DNA of 64,000 nt, from NCBI GenBank assembly GCA_031384695.1, contig JANNAV010000073.1, positions 1-64,000 on the forward strand, read 5' to 3'. Of this stretch, positions 51,568-61,124 are shown piece by piece. Below the pieces are notes generated by a model that saw nothing but the letters and a program-made list of their open reading frames with translations, was not told the origin of the DNA and made no database searches. Positions within the stretch are counted from its first letter, which is position 1; each line of letters starts with the position of its first letter. Source of the DNA: JANNAV01 sp031384695. Lineage in GTDB: Bacteria; Pseudomonadota; Alphaproteobacteria; Rhodobacterales; Rhodobacteraceae. Both the position numbers and the translations under genes were made by a program.

Positions 51568-53100
51568 ATGACCGGGATATTGCAGCAGTTGGAGGCGCGC
51601 CGCGAGGTGGCGCGCCTGGGTGGCGGCGCGCGGCGGATCGCGGCGCAGCATGCCAAGGGCAAGCTGACGGCGCGCGAGCGGGTGGAACTGCTGCTGGACG
51701 AGGGCTCTTTCGAGGAGTTCGACATGTTCGTGGCGCACCGCTGTGTCGATTTCGGCATGGAGCAGGACCGCCCGGCGGGGGACGGGGTGGTGACGGGCTG
51801 GGGCACGGTGAATGGCCGGATGGTCTATGTCTACAGCCAGGATTTCACCGTGTTTGGCGGGTCTCTGTCGGAGACGCATGCGCAAAAGATCTGCAAGATC
51901 ATGGATATGGCGATGCAGAACGGCGCGCCGGTGATCGGGATGAACGATTCCGGCGGCGCGCGGATTCAGGAAGGCGTGGCCTCGCTTGCGGGCTATGCCG
52001 AGGTGTTTCAGCGCAATGTCATGGCCTCGGGCGTGGTGCCGCAGATCAGCCTGATCATGGGGCCCTGTGCGGGGGGGGCGGTTTACAGCCCGGCGATGAC
52101 CGACTTCATCTTCATGGTGAAGGACTCGAGTTACATGTTCGTGACCGGGCCGGATGTGGTGAAAACGGTGACCAACGAGGTGGTGACGGCAGAGGAGCTG
52201 GGCGGCGCCGGCACCCATACGCGCAAATCGAGCGTGGCGGACGGGGCGTTCGAGAACGATGTGGAGGCGCTGGCCGAAGTGCGGCGGCTGGTGGATTTTC
52301 TGCCCTTGAACAACCGCCAGAAGGCGCCGGTGCGGCCGTTCTTTGATGATCCGGCGCGGCTGGAGATGAGCCTTGATACGCTGATCCCCGAGAACCCGAA
52401 CCAGCCCTATGACATGAAGGAACTGATCGAAAAGCTGGCCGATGAGGGCGATTTTTTTGAGATACAGCGCGAATTTGCCGCCAATATCATCACCGGCTTC
52501 ATCCGGCTTGAAGGGCAGTCGGTGGGGGTGGTGGCAAACCAGCCGATGGTGCTGGCGGGCTGTCTGGATATTGATGCCAGCCGCAAGGCCGCGCGGTTCG
52601 TGCGGTTTTGCGATGCGTTTGAAATTCCGATCCTGACGCTGGTGGATGTGCCGGGGTTCATGCCGGGCACGGCGCAGGAACATGGCGGCGTGATCAAGCA
52701 CGGGGCCAAACTGCTGTTTGCCTACGGCGAGGCGACGGTGCCGAAGGTGACGGTGATCACCCGCAAGGCTTATGGCGGCGCCTATGATGTGATGGCCTCC
52801 AAGCATTTGCGCGGCGATTTCAACTATGCCTGGCCGACGGCGGAGATTGCGGTGATGGGGGCAAAGGGGGCGGTGGAGATCCTCTATCGCAGCGAGTTGG
52901 GCGACAAGGACAAGATCGCGGCGCGGGTGAAGGACTACGAGGCGCGCTTTGCCAACCCGTTTGTGGCGGCTGAGATGGGCTTTATCGACGAGGTGATCAT
53001 GCCGCATTCCACCCGGCGGCGGGTGGCGCGGGCGTTCGCCGGCCTGCGCGGCAAGAAGCTGGTCAATCCATGGAAAAAGCACGACAATATCCCGCTTTGA
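51568..53100 (+). CDS. pccB: Propionyl-CoA carboxylase beta subunit (carboxyltransferase)
   Basis: 510 residues, typical length. It transfers carboxyl from biotin on PccA to propionyl-CoA, giving (S)-methylmalonyl-CoA. Motifs seen: [64 protein letters not shown] (oxyanion region) and a C-terminal half with [16 protein letters not shown] and [13 protein letters not shown]. The ATG at 51568 follows GGGCGG. The alpha subunit is 2.1 kb downstream, separated by small exported proteins. Confidence 0.96.
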   Translation: MTGILQQLEARREVARLGGGARRIAAQHAKGKLTARERVELLLDEGSFEEFDMFVAHRCVDFGMEQDRPAGDGVVTGWGTVNGRMVYVYSQDFTVFGGSLSETHAQKICKIMDMAMQNGAPVIGMNDSGGARIQEGVASLAGYAEVFQRNVMASGVVPQISLIMGPCAGGAVYSPAMTDFIFMVKDSSYMFVTGPDVVKTVTNEVVTAEELGGAGTHTRKSSVADGAFENDVEALAEVRRLVDFLPLNNRQKAPVRPFFDDPARLEMSLDTLIPENPNQPYDMKELIEKLADEGDFFEIQREFAANIITGFIRLEGQSVGVVANQPMVLAGCLDIDASRKAARFVRFCDAFEIPILTLVDVPGFMPGTAQEHGGVIKHGAKLLFAYGEATVPKVTVITRKAYGGAYDVMASKHLRGDFNYAWPTAEIAVMGAKGAVEILYRSELGDKDKIAARVKDYEARFANPFVAAEMGFIDEVIMPHSTRRRVARAFAGLRGKKLVNPWKKHDNIPL

Positions 53101-53115
53101 GGAGGGCAGGTTGCG

Positions 53116-53478
53116 ATGACGGAGGCCTTGGTGGTAGGGGAGTTGGTGGTGGTGCCTTCGGGGCAGGCGGTGACGTTGCAGGATGTGATCTGGAACGAGC
53201 CGGGGCCGGAGGGGCTGGTGGCGCGGTTCCGCTTTGTGGCCCCTGCGATTGCGAAGGTGGGCGGTACAGTGGATCTGGCCGCCGCGAGTGCCGATATGCT
53301 TGATCTTTGCCAGCGTTATGCCGTGCCGCGACTGGCGGCAACCGGGCCGAAACCGACGCAGGTGATCATCTCGCTGTCGGATGTTGCGGTGGCGTTTGGC
53401 GATGCGGCCCCGGATGCCACGCAGTTTTTCGAGGCCTATGCCATCGAGGGCGACGCCTGCATATGGGAGCAGTATTGA
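53116..53478 (+). CDS. DUF6497-like small protein
   Basis: 120 residues. The pattern VTLQDVIWNEPGPEGLVARFRFVAP, split as two conserved stretches, and SADMLDLCQRYAVPRL then VIISLSDVAVAFGDAAPDATQFFEAY fit the DUF6497 family, which I recall near pccB in Rhodobacteraceae. No clear signal peptide is seen in this start. It begins 15 bp after pccB with GAGGAGGG upstream, so it is likely co-transcribed. Function is unknown. Confidence 0.75.
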   Translation: MTEALVVGELVVVPSGQAVTLQDVIWNEPGPEGLVARFRFVAPAIAKVGGTVDLAAASADMLDLCQRYAVPRLAATGPKPTQVIISLSDVAVAFGDAAPDATQFFEAYAIEGDACIWEQY

Positions 53479-53680
53479 TGCAGCCACAAGATATTGCGGT
53501 GCGGGCCGGGGCGGGTGGCCCGGCTGATGTAGCGGGGCAACAGGTGGCGGCATTGGGCAGATTTGCGTGTCAATCCCGAGGTTTGTGGGCTATTGTTCAT
53601 GTAGGCCGAACCCAAGCGGCCTTAACCTCGGAACGGGAGCCGGCATTGTGCACGGCTCTCCAAGAAACTAGGAGTAGAGG

Positions 53681-53818
53681 ATGTCGAGTACCAAGATCAT
53701 GCTTCTGGCTGTTTGCATGGTGGCCTTCGTCGCCGCTTGTGCAAAGAAAGTCGAAGAAGTCGTGTATGTGGACGAGCCGGTTACAACCGAGCCCAGCTAT
53801 ACCGGCAAATACAAGTAA
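53681..53818 (+). CDS. Very small lipoprotein ending in TGKYK
   Basis: 45 residues: a signal segment (MLLAVCMVAFVAACAKK) with lipobox VAAC, then an acidic stretch (VEEVVYVDEPVTTEP) and the end SYTGKYK. GGAGTAGAGG precedes the ATG. A second small lipoprotein 190 bp downstream ends STGKYK, so the two are probably paralogues. Function is unknown. The 200 bp before it hold only an inferred promoter. Confidence 0.72.
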   Translation: MSSTKIMLLAVCMVAFVAACAKKVEEVVYVDEPVTTEPSYTGKYK

Positions 53819-53825
53819 CACTTTC

Positions 53826-53867
53826 GGGCGGGCGATGGCGGCGGTTGCCGCCGTGCCCGCCCTTATT
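53826..53867 (+). terminator. Terminator after the first small lipoprotein
   Basis: GGGCGGGC (53826-53833) pairs with GCCCGCCC (53855-53862) around an inner GGCGGC/GCCGCC stem, followed by TTATT. Confidence 0.6.
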
Positions 53868-54007
53868 CTGTCTGGCGCAGCGCGACCCGCGAAAATGGGC
53901 GGGTGCCCTTCGGCGAAAAACCCCGCATCGGGGGGCGATCCGGTTGCAGGTGGCTGTGGCGTCGTTCACTGTGGCCCGGTCATTCACGACCTAACCCGGA
54001 GAAAACG

Positions 54008-54136
54008 ATGCGTTCCAAATCTGTTCTGCTCGCCCTTATGGCCCTCGCGGTTGTTGCCGCCTGCGCCAAGCCCGCACCTTTGCCCGAGCCGACCCCGATC
54101 GAGCCCGAGCCTACCTCGACCGGCAAGTACAAGTGA
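54008..54136 (+). CDS. Second very small lipoprotein ending in TGKYK
   Basis: 42 residues. Signal MRSKSVLLALMALAVVAAC with lipobox VAAC, then a Pro/Glu stretch (PAPLPEPTPIEPEP) and the end TSTGKYK. CCGGAGA supports ATG 54008. It shares lipobox, AK dipeptide and C-terminal TGKYK with the gene at 53681. Both have their own hairpin terminator. Confidence 0.72.
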   Translation: MRSKSVLLALMALAVVAACAKPAPLPEPTPIEPEPTSTGKYK

Positions 54137-54142
54137 TCTGCG

Positions 54143-54166
54143 GGGGCGGGCGTTCGCGCCTGCCCC
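54143..54166 (+). terminator. Hairpin with TTCG tetraloop after the second lipoprotein
   Basis: GGGGCGGGCG-TTCG-CGCCTGCCCC forms a 10-bp stem with one G-T pair and a very stable tetraloop, 7 bp after the stop. No T tract follows. Confidence 0.5.
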
Positions 54167-54199
54167 AACCCTTCGCCTTACCGGCTGGGGGGCAATTTC

Positions 54200-54598
54200 A
54201 TGCTGAAGCATCGCGGCTTTCCGGGCCGCCTTTCCGGCACTGATTTTCAATTCGTCATCCGCCGCGCCAACATGAAGGCGGGCGCGACAAAGATCGTGGC
54301 GCGCGAGCGTTTTCGGGATCGCAAGTCCGAAGACAAGAAGGCGGATGCGGGGTTCATGGCGGCCCTGTGGGCGTGCTTTGGCGAAGAGCCGTTCGAGCGC
54401 GGCAATCTGGATGCGGGGCGGCTGTCGTGGCTGTTCGGGCGCGAGGTGGTGCCGGCCGAAGACCCGTTCGATGCGGCAAGTTATGATGCGTTGCTGAAGA
54501 TCAACGTCCGGCGGGCGCAGGTTGCGTTCCCCGAGGTGTTTGCGCCCGATGCCGCCGCCGTGGTGATGGACGACTGGGACGATGAGGACGAGGATTAG
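54200..54598 (+). CDS. Hypothetical acidic-tailed protein
   Basis: 132 residues. The N-terminal third is basic (FQFVIRRANMKAGATKIVAR). A middle block GNLDAGRLSWLFGREV and ALLKINVRRAQVAFPEVFAP follows, and a strongly acidic end DDWDDEDED closes it. No signal or membrane helix. A G-rich GGGGGG precedes the first ATG; a second Met at 54272 is possible. I do not recognise the family. It lies among small exported proteins between pccB and pccA. Confidence 0.55.
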   Translation: MLKHRGFPGRLSGTDFQFVIRRANMKAGATKIVARERFRDRKSEDKKADAGFMAALWACFGEEPFERGNLDAGRLSWLFGREVVPAEDPFDAASYDALLKINVRRAQVAFPEVFAPDAAAVVMDDWDDEDED

Positions 54599-54768
54599 GC
54601 ATGTTTCCGCTTGGCCCCATGGCAGATTGGCAGGAAGGCGCGCAAGCAGTGGTTGTGCGCGAAACAGGCTTTGCCTCGAATCGGCGCGCGGGCGATGCTG
54701 CAACTGCGAGTGCTTTGCTTCGGGTTTCCGCTGAAGGTAGCCGTGACTGTTACCCTTTCCCTTCTGAC

Positions 54769-54801
54769 TGGCCCGGCCCGCAAAAGGCTGGGCCATTTTT
54801 T
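54769..54801 (+). terminator. Strong Rho-independent terminator
   Basis: TGGCCC-G-GCC pairs with GGC-T-GGGCCA, followed by six T residues. It ends a transcript in a 320-bp gap (54599-54920) with no convincing gene; either the gene ending at 54598 has a 170-nt 3' UTR or a small RNA ends here. Confidence 0.85.
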
Positions 54802-54920
54802 GCGGGTTCGGGTAAGCGCTGCTTTGCCGATGTGTGGCCCGCGCGCGGAATTCGCTTTGCAATGGCGGGGAATCCGTTAAAATCGACGAACATAATAACA
54901 AACAATCGAGGCGGACCCAT

Positions 54921-55130
54921 ATGCGTAAAACCATCCTTATCCTTTCCCTTGTTACCATGCCGCTGGCTGGCTGCTTGCAAGACCCCGCATCGCGCGGGCT
55001 TTTGGGCGCGGCAGTTGGCGCAGGCGTGGCCGATGCCACCGGTGGCAACGCGATTACAGGCGCGGTTATTGGCGGCCTTGGCGGCGCTGCGACTTGCGGC
55101 ATCAATGTGGGGCTGCCGCCCTGCTATTGA
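54921..55130 (+). CDS. Small glycine-zipper lipoprotein
   Basis: 69 residues. Signal MRKTILILSLVTMPLAGC with lipobox LAGC, then a glycine-zipper (GLLGAAVGAGVADATGG, ITGAVIGGLGG) and a Cys-containing end GLPPCY. GAGGCGG and an AT-rich upstream stretch (ACATAATAACAAACAATCG) suggest its own promoter. A perfect terminator follows. It resembles the 35397-35657 protein in design. Confidence 0.78.
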   Translation: MRKTILILSLVTMPLAGCLQDPASRGLLGAAVGAGVADATGGNAITGAVIGGLGGAATCGINVGLPPCY

Positions 55131-55170
55131 TCTGACGCCTGCGCCGTTCGGGCGCGGTTTATCTTTCATG

Positions 55171-55207
55171 ACGGCCAGCCGGGTGTGACCCCCGGCTGGC
55201 CGTTTTT
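55171..55207 (+). terminator. Strong Rho-independent terminator before pccA
   Basis: A perfect 13-bp stem ACGGCCAGCCGGG / CCCGGCTGGCCGT with a 7-nt loop is followed by TTTTT. It separates the lipoprotein transcript from pccA, whose ATG is only 19 bp beyond, so pccA may depend on read-through or initiate within this region. Confidence 0.9.
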
Positions 55208-55225
55208 GCTTTTGGGGACGTGGGC

Positions 55226-57229
55226 ATGTTCAAGAAGATTCTGATCGCCAACCGGGGCGAGATTGCCTGCCGGGTTATCAGATCGGCGCGCAAGATGGGC
55301 ATCGCCACGGTGGCGGTTTACTCGGATGCCGACCGGGGCGCGTTGCATGTGAAGATGGCGGATGAGGCGGTGCATATCGGGCCGTCGCCTGCCGCGCAAA
55401 GCTATATCGTGATCGAGAAGATCATGGCGGCGGTAAAGGCCACCGGGGCGGAGGCGGTGCATCCGGGCTACGGGTTCCTCAGCGAAAACCAGGCGTTTGC
55501 GGCGGCGCTGGAGGCGGCGGGGGTGGTGTTCATCGGGCCGCCTTCGACGGCGATTGAGCAGATGGGCGACAAGATCACCTCGAAAAAGATCGCGATGGCG
55601 GCGGGGGTATCGACGGTGCCAGGTTTCATGGGGATCATTGCCGATGCCGATGAGGCGGTGAAGATCGCGGGCGAGGTGGGTTATCCGGTGATGATCAAGG
55701 CCAGCGCCGGGGGCGGTGGCAAGGGGATGCGGATCGCCTGGAACGCCGATGAGGCGCGCGAGGGGTTCGGCTCCAGCCAGAACGAGGCGGCGGCGTCGTT
55801 CGGCGATGACCGGATTTTTATTGAAAAGTTCGTGACGCAGCCCCGGCATATCGAAATTCAGGTGCTGGCAGACAGCCATGGCAACTGCGTGTATCTGCAT
55901 GAGCGGGAATGCTCGATCCAGCGGCGCAATCAGAAGGTGATCGAGGAAGCGCCCTCGCCGTTTCTGGACCCGGCCACCCGCAAGGCCATGGGTGAGCAGG
56001 CTTGTGCTTTGGCGCAGGCGGTTGGCTATACCAGTGCCGGCACGGTGGAGTTCATCGTGGACGGCGCGCGGAATTTCTTCTTTCTGGAGATGAACACAAG
56101 GTTGCAGGTGGAGCATCCGGTGACCGAACTGATCACCGGGATTGATCTGGTGGAGCAGATGATCCGGGTGGCGGCGGGCGAGGCTTTGCCGTTCCGGCAG
56201 GACGATCTGAAGATCAACGGCTGGGCGATGGAAAGCAGGCTTTATGCCGAAGACCCCTACCGCAATTTCCTGCCCTCGATCGGGCGGCTGACGCGGTATC
56301 GCCCGCCGGTGGAGGGGGTAACGCCAACCGGCGGCATCGTGCGCAACGATACCGGCGTGTTCGAGGGCGGCGAGATTTCGATGTTTTATGATCCGATGAT
56401 CGCCAAGCTGTGCACCTGGGGGCCGACGCGGATTGCGGCGATTGAGGAGATGCGCACGGCGCTTGATAGTTTCGAGGTGGAGGGGATCGGCCATAACCTG
56501 CCCTTTGTGGGCGCGGTGATGGACCATCCGCGCTTTGTGTCGGGCGATATCACCACGGCGTTCATTGCCGAGGAATACCCGGACGGGTTTCAGGGCGCGG
56601 TGCTGAGTGCCGATATGCTGGCGCGGGTGGCGGCGGCGACGGCGGCGATGAACCGGGTGGCGGAAATTCGCCGCACCCGCATCACCGGCACCATGGACAA
56701 TCACGAGCGCCGGGTGGGCGACGATTGGGTGGTGACATTGCAAGGGGTTGAACATGTGGTGAAAGTGGCGGCCGACCCTGCGGGTTCCACCGTGCATTTC
56801 GCGGATGGCCGGGCGCTGCGGGTGACATCGGGCTGGGTGCCGGGGCAGCCTTTGGCCCGCCTGATGGTGGACGGGGTGGCTTTGGTGATGAAGGTTGCGA
56901 AGATATCCGGCGGCTTTCGGGTGCGGCTGCGGGGGGCGGATCTGAAGTGCCATGTGCGGACGCCCCGGCAGGCGGAACTGGCCAAGCTGATGCTGGAGAA
57001 GGTTGCGCCGGATACCTCGCGGTTCCTTTTGTGCCCGATGCCGGGGTTGATCGTGAAGATCAATGTGGCGGTGGGCGACGAGGTGCAGGAGGGGCAGGCG
57101 CTGGCCACGGTGGAGGCGATGAAGATGGAGAATATCCTGAAAGCCGGGCGGCGCGGGGTGGTGAAGGTGATCAACGCGGTGCCGGGGGCCAGCCTGCGGG
57201 TGGATGACGTGATCATGGAGTTTGAGTGA
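55226..57229 (+). CDS. pccA: Propionyl-CoA carboxylase alpha subunit (biotin carboxylase + BCCP)
   Basis: 667 residues. Biotin carboxylase domain (1-450): ILIANRGEIACRV, GGGGKGMRIAW (ATP grasp) and FLEMNTRLQVEHPVTE. A connecting BT domain follows, then a C-terminal biotinyl domain with EAMKME, biotin on K633. It carboxylates biotin for PccB. Import of biotin by BioMNY would support it. ATG 55226 fits homologues; GTG 55220 adds two residues. Confidence 0.96.
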   Translation: MFKKILIANRGEIACRVIRSARKMGIATVAVYSDADRGALHVKMADEAVHIGPSPAAQSYIVIEKIMAAVKATGAEAVHPGYGFLSENQAFAAALEAAGVVFIGPPSTAIEQMGDKITSKKIAMAAGVSTVPGFMGIIADADEAVKIAGEVGYPVMIKASAGGGGKGMRIAWNADEAREGFGSSQNEAAASFGDDRIFIEKFVTQPRHIEIQVLADSHGNCVYLHERECSIQRRNQKVIEEAPSPFLDPATRKAMGEQACALAQAVGYTSAGTVEFIVDGARNFFFLEMNTRLQVEHPVTELITGIDLVEQMIRVAAGEALPFRQDDLKINGWAMESRLYAEDPYRNFLPSIGRLTRYRPPVEGVTPTGGIVRNDTGVFEGGEISMFYDPMIAKLCTWGPTRIAAIEEMRTALDSFEVEGIGHNLPFVGAVMDHPRFVSGDITTAFIAEEYPDGFQGAVLSADMLARVAAATAAMNRVAEIRRTRITGTMDNHERRVGDDWVVTLQGVEHVVKVAADPAGSTVHFADGRALRVTSGWVPGQPLARLMVDGVALVMKVAKISGGFRVRLRGADLKCHVRTPRQAELAKLMLEKVAPDTSRFLLCPMPGLIVKINVAVGDEVQEGQALATVEAMKMENILKAGRRGVVKVINAVPGASLRVDDVIMEFE

Positions 57230-57232
57230 GGT

Positions 57233-57646
57233 TCAGGGGTTGCGCGCCTGCGCATCCTCGATGGCGCTGGGCAGGTTGTCGATGGCGCGGGTGATCTCGC
57301 GCACGTCCCAGGGCAGGGGTTTGCGGATCGCGGTGGTGCCGTCCTTGTCGATCAGCACCAGCGCAAAGCCGCGCGGGCGCAGTTTCAGCCGCAGGGCGGA
57401 AGGGGTGGCGGGGTCGGTATCGGTGATGACGATCACATCGCGGGCCGCGAGGGCCTTGGGATCCTGGCCGAGCAGGGCCATCTGGCGGATGAAAGCGGGG
57501 TCGGCGGGGCTGTCGGCAAAGATGATGACCGGGCGCTTGAGGTAGAGGAAATCGGCCAATGCGACACCAGCGGCGGGGGTGGGGGATTGGGCGAGTGCCG
57601 CAAGTGGCAGCAGGATTGCGATGACGAGGATATATAGGGGTTTCAT
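57233..57646 (-). CDS. Exported DUF4174-family protein
   Basis: 137 residues. Signal MKPLYILVIAILLPLAALAQ. The mature part shows FLYLKRPVIIFADSPADPAF, DVIVITDTDPA and VLIDKDGTTAIRKPLPW, which match DUF4174, a thioredoxin-like family of unknown function. AAGGAGACACC precedes the ATG. It lies inside the pcc-mutase cluster but on the opposite strand, its stop 3 bp from pccA's. Confidence 0.85.
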   Translation of the reverse strand: MKPLYILVIAILLPLAALAQSPTPAAGVALADFLYLKRPVIIFADSPADPAFIRQMALLGQDPKALAARDVIVITDTDPATPSALRLKLRPRGFALVLIDKDGTTAIRKPLPWDVREITRAIDNLPSAIEDAQARNP

Positions 57647-57727
57647 GGTGTCTCCTTGGCCAAGATATAGGCGAGGTTGCAGCAAAACCCAAGCGCGCCG
57701 GGGGGTTATCCCGGTCTGGAGGATGTG

Positions 57728-59857
57728 ATGACGGACAAGTTGGCGGATTGGGCGGCGCAGGCTGCAAAAGAGATGAAGGGGGCCAGCGCCGGGGGGCTGG
57801 TCTGGCACACGCTTGAGGGGATCGCGGTCAAGCCGCTTTATACCGAGGCGGATCTGGCGGGGCTGGCGCATCTGGGCGGCGTGCCGGGGGTGGCACCGTT
57901 CACGCGCGGGGTGCGGGCCACGATGTATGCCGGGCGGCCCTGGACCATCCGGCAATATGCGGGATTTTCCACCGCCGAGGAAAGCAACGCGTTTTACCGC
58001 AAGAATCTGGCGGCGGGGCAGCAGGGGGTCTCGGTCGCCTTCGATCTGGCGACCCACCGGGGCTACGATTCCGATCATCCGCGCGTTGAGGGGGATGTGG
58101 GCAAGGCCGGGGTGGCGATTGATTCCGTGGAGGACATGAAGCTGTTGTTCGACGCCATCCCCTTGGAAAAGATCAGCGTTTCCATGACGATGAATGGCGC
58201 GGTGATCCCGGTACTGGCGGCCTTTATCGTGGCGGGCGAGGAGCAGGGGGTTGCGCGTGCGGCCCTTTCCGGCACCATTCAGAACGATATTCTGAAAGAG
58301 TTCATGGTGCGCAACACCTATATTTATCCGCCCGAGCCTTCGATGCGGATCGTGGCGGATATCATCGAATACACCGCCGCCGAGATGCCGAAGTTCAACT
58401 CGATCTCGATCTCGGGCTATCACATGCAGGAGGCGGGGGCCAATCTGGTTCAGGAACTGGCCTTTACGCTGGCCGACGGGCGCGAATATGTGCGCACGGC
58501 GATGGCGCGGGGGATGCAGGTGGATGCGTTCGCGCCGCGTCTGAGTTTCTTCTTTGCCATCGGGATGAATTTCTTCATGGAGGCGGCGAAGCTGCGGGCG
58601 GCGCGGCTTTTGTGGCACCGGATCATGCTGGAGTTTGGTGCGGAGAAGCCCGAAAGCCTGATGCTGCGCACCCATTGCCAGACCTCGGGCGTGTCCTTGC
58701 AGGAGGCGGACCCCTATAACAACGTGATCCGCACCGCTTATGAGGCGATGTCGGCGGTGCTGGGGGGCACGCAAAGCCTGCACACCAATGCGCTGGATGA
58801 GGCGATGGCGCTGCCGACCGAGTTTTCGGCGCGGATCGCGCGCAACACCCAGTTGATATTGCAGGAAGAAACCGGTGTCACGCGGGTGATTGATCCGCTG
58901 GCGGGCAGCTATTACGTCGAGAAGCTGACGGCGGACCTGGCGGCGGCGGCGTGGACGCTGATGGATGAGGTCGAGGCGATGGGGGGGATGACACGCGCTG
59001 TCGCCTCAGGCATGCCCAAGCTGCGGATCGAGGAATCAGCGGCGCGGCGGCAGGCGGCGATTGACCGGGGCACCGAGGTGGTGGTGGGCGTCAACAAGTA
59101 CCGGCTGGACAAGGAAGATGCGATCGACATCCTTGATATCGACAACGTGGCGGTGCGCGAGGCGCAGATAGTGCGGCTGCGGGCGATCCGGGCCAGCCGC
59201 GATTCGGTGGCCTGCGAGGCGGCGCTGGCCGAGATTACCCGGCGGGCCGAAGCGGGCGGTAACCTTCTGGAGGCGGCGGTTGCGGCTGCACGGGCGCGGG
59301 CGACGGTGGGAGAGATCAGCATGGCAATGGAAAAGGTGTTTGGCCGCCACCGGGCCGAGGTGAAGATGCTGGCGGGGGTTTATGGGGCCGCCTATGAGGG
59401 CGACGCCGGTTTTGCCGCCATTCAGGCCGATATCGAGGCGTTTGCCGTAGAGGAAGGCCGCCGCCCGCGCATGCTGGTGGTGAAGATGGGGCAGGACGGG
59501 CATGACCGGGGGGCCAAGGTGATTGCCACCGCCTTTGCCGATATCGGCTTTGATGTCGATGTGGGGCCGCTGTTTCAGACGCCGGAAGAGGCGGCGCAGG
59601 ATGCCATCGACAATGATGTGCATGTGATCGGCATCAGCAGTCAGGCGGCGGGGCACAAAACGCTTGCGCCCAAGTTGGTGGCGGCGCTGCGGGCGGCGGG
59701 GGCGGGCGAAATTCTGGTGATCTGCGGCGGGGTCATCCCGCAGCAGGATTATCAGTTCCTGTTTGATCGCGGCGTGAAGGCAATCTTTGGGCCGGGCACC
59801 AATATTCCTGATGCGGCGAAGGACATATTGCAGTTGATCCGGGCGGGGCGAAAATAG
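57728..59857 (+). CDS. mcm: Methylmalonyl-CoA mutase
   Basis: 709 residues, the single-chain B12 mutase. It converts (R)-methylmalonyl-CoA to succinyl-CoA, completing propionyl-CoA entry to the TCA cycle. The TIM barrel (residues 30-560) contains [46 protein letters not shown] and [10 protein letters not shown]. The B12-binding domain has [11 protein letters not shown] with cobalt ligand H592. TGGAGGATGTG supports ATG 57728. No epimerase or MeaB chaperone gene is adjacent. Confidence 0.97.
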   Translation: MTDKLADWAAQAAKEMKGASAGGLVWHTLEGIAVKPLYTEADLAGLAHLGGVPGVAPFTRGVRATMYAGRPWTIRQYAGFSTAEESNAFYRKNLAAGQQGVSVAFDLATHRGYDSDHPRVEGDVGKAGVAIDSVEDMKLLFDAIPLEKISVSMTMNGAVIPVLAAFIVAGEEQGVARAALSGTIQNDILKEFMVRNTYIYPPEPSMRIVADIIEYTAAEMPKFNSISISGYHMQEAGANLVQELAFTLADGREYVRTAMARGMQVDAFAPRLSFFFAIGMNFFMEAAKLRAARLLWHRIMLEFGAEKPESLMLRTHCQTSGVSLQEADPYNNVIRTAYEAMSAVLGGTQSLHTNALDEAMALPTEFSARIARNTQLILQEETGVTRVIDPLAGSYYVEKLTADLAAAAWTLMDEVEAMGGMTRAVASGMPKLRIEESAARRQAAIDRGTEVVVGVNKYRLDKEDAIDILDIDNVAVREAQIVRLRAIRASRDSVACEAALAEITRRAEAGGNLLEAAVAAARARATVGEISMAMEKVFGRHRAEVKMLAGVYGAAYEGDAGFAAIQADIEAFAVEEGRRPRMLVVKMGQDGHDRGAKVIATAFADIGFDVDVGPLFQTPEEAAQDAIDNDVHVIGISSQAAGHKTLAPKLVAALRAAGAGEILVICGGVIPQQDYQFLFDRGVKAIFGPGTNIPDAAKDILQLIRAGRK

Positions 59858-61030
59858 CTATTGGCCAGCCTTGCCTGGTCCAGCCAGCATCAGGACGGTA
59901 AAGCCCAGAATGGCGGCCACGATGGAGCCGGACAGAACGCCCAGCCGCACGGCGTTCATTTGCGCAAGATCGCTGAAGCTGAGTGAACCTATGAACAGCG
60001 ACATCGTAAAGCCGATCCCGGCAAGAGCGGAGACGCCGAACACATGTATCCAGCCCGCACCGTGGGGCAGCCTTGCGATGCCGGATTTCACCAACAGCCA
60101 GGTGAAACCGAACACGCCTGCAAGCTTGCCCAGCAGCAGACCCAGCGCGATGCCCATCGGCAAAGGCGAGGCGAGGTCTTGCAAGGTGATCCCGGCCAGC
60201 ACCACCCCGGCGTTGCCAAAGGCGAACAGCGGCACGATCAGGAATTTGACGTAAGGCCCCAGACCGTCTTCAAGTGCGTGCAGCGGCGATTTGCCGAACC
60301 GGTCTTTCAGCGGCACGAAAAATGCGGTGATCACCCCGGCGAGGGTGGCATGCACGCCGGATTCCAGTACCAGCACCCAAAGGATGGTGCCCAAAAGCAC
60401 AACCGGTGCGATGCGGTGGCCTTTGGTGCGGTGATGCAGATAAAGCCCCGCCAGTGGCAGTAGCGCCGCCGCCAGATAGATCGCATCCAGATTGGCGGTG
60501 TAGAACAGCGCGATGATGATGATGGCGCCGAGATCATCAAGAATGGCCAGCGTCAGCAGGAACACCTTGAGCGAGGCGGGCGCGCGTTTGCCCAACAGCG
60601 CCAGCACGCCCACCGCAAAGGCGATATCGGTGGCGGCGGGGATGGCCCAACCGGGCAGGGTGGCCGGGCTTGACCAGTTTATCGCCACGAAAATCAGCGC
60701 CGGCACCGCCATGCCGCCCAAAGCCGCAACCCCCGGCAGCAGCACATCGCGCGGATTGCGCAGCTTGCCCTCCAGCACCTCGCGCTTCAACTCCAGCCCG
60801 ATCAGGAAGAAGAAGATCGCCATCAACCCGTCATTCACCCACAGGATCACCGGTTTCGAGATGCCAATGCCGTCGATCAGCACCGAGAACTTCTTGTCGA
60901 ACAGGCCCTGATAAATCTCGTTGAGGGGGGAGTTGGCGATGATCATCGCAAGGGCTGCGGCCAGCATCAGGGCAACGCCGCCTGCGGCCTCGTGCTTGAA
61001 CAGGCGGGTGAGCAGGCTTTCGGGCGGCAT
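59858..61030 (-). CDS. nhaA: Na+/H+ antiporter NhaA
   Basis: 390 residues with about twelve helices. Diagnostic AILDDLGAIIIIALFY carries the ion-binding Asp pair; PAATDIAFAVGVLALLGKRAP is the discontinuous helix IV. It exchanges Na+ or Li+ for protons at the inner membrane for salt and alkaline tolerance. It abuts the mutase stop with no gap. ATG 61030 fits the family start (SLLTRLFKHEAAGGV). Confidence 0.95.
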   Translation of the reverse strand: MPPESLLTRLFKHEAAGGVALMLAAALAMIIANSPLNEIYQGLFDKKFSVLIDGIGISKPVILWVNDGLMAIFFFLIGLELKREVLEGKLRNPRDVLLPGVAALGGMAVPALIFVAINWSSPATLPGWAIPAATDIAFAVGVLALLGKRAPASLKVFLLTLAILDDLGAIIIIALFYTANLDAIYLAAALLPLAGLYLHHRTKGHRIAPVVLLGTILWVLVLESGVHATLAGVITAFFVPLKDRFGKSPLHALEDGLGPYVKFLIVPLFAFGNAGVVLAGITLQDLASPLPMGIALGLLLGKLAGVFGFTWLLVKSGIARLPHGAGWIHVFGVSALAGIGFTMSLFIGSLSFSDLAQMNAVRLGVLSGSIVAAILGFTVLMLAGPGKAGQ

Positions 61031-61124
61031 CGGTTTTCCCTGAATTGGCGGCGTTGTGCCAACAATGGGGAAAGATGCGGGAATGACAAGGCTTTGGCAG
61101 CGCGAAATGGGTGCTGTTGGCTGC

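Noticed and set aside
53116..54598. Small genes between pccB and pccA as a hidden carboxylase subunit
   Set aside because: DUF6497-like, two lipoproteins and an acidic-tailed protein show no biotin, carboxylase or epimerase motif; strong hairpins separate them into different transcripts.
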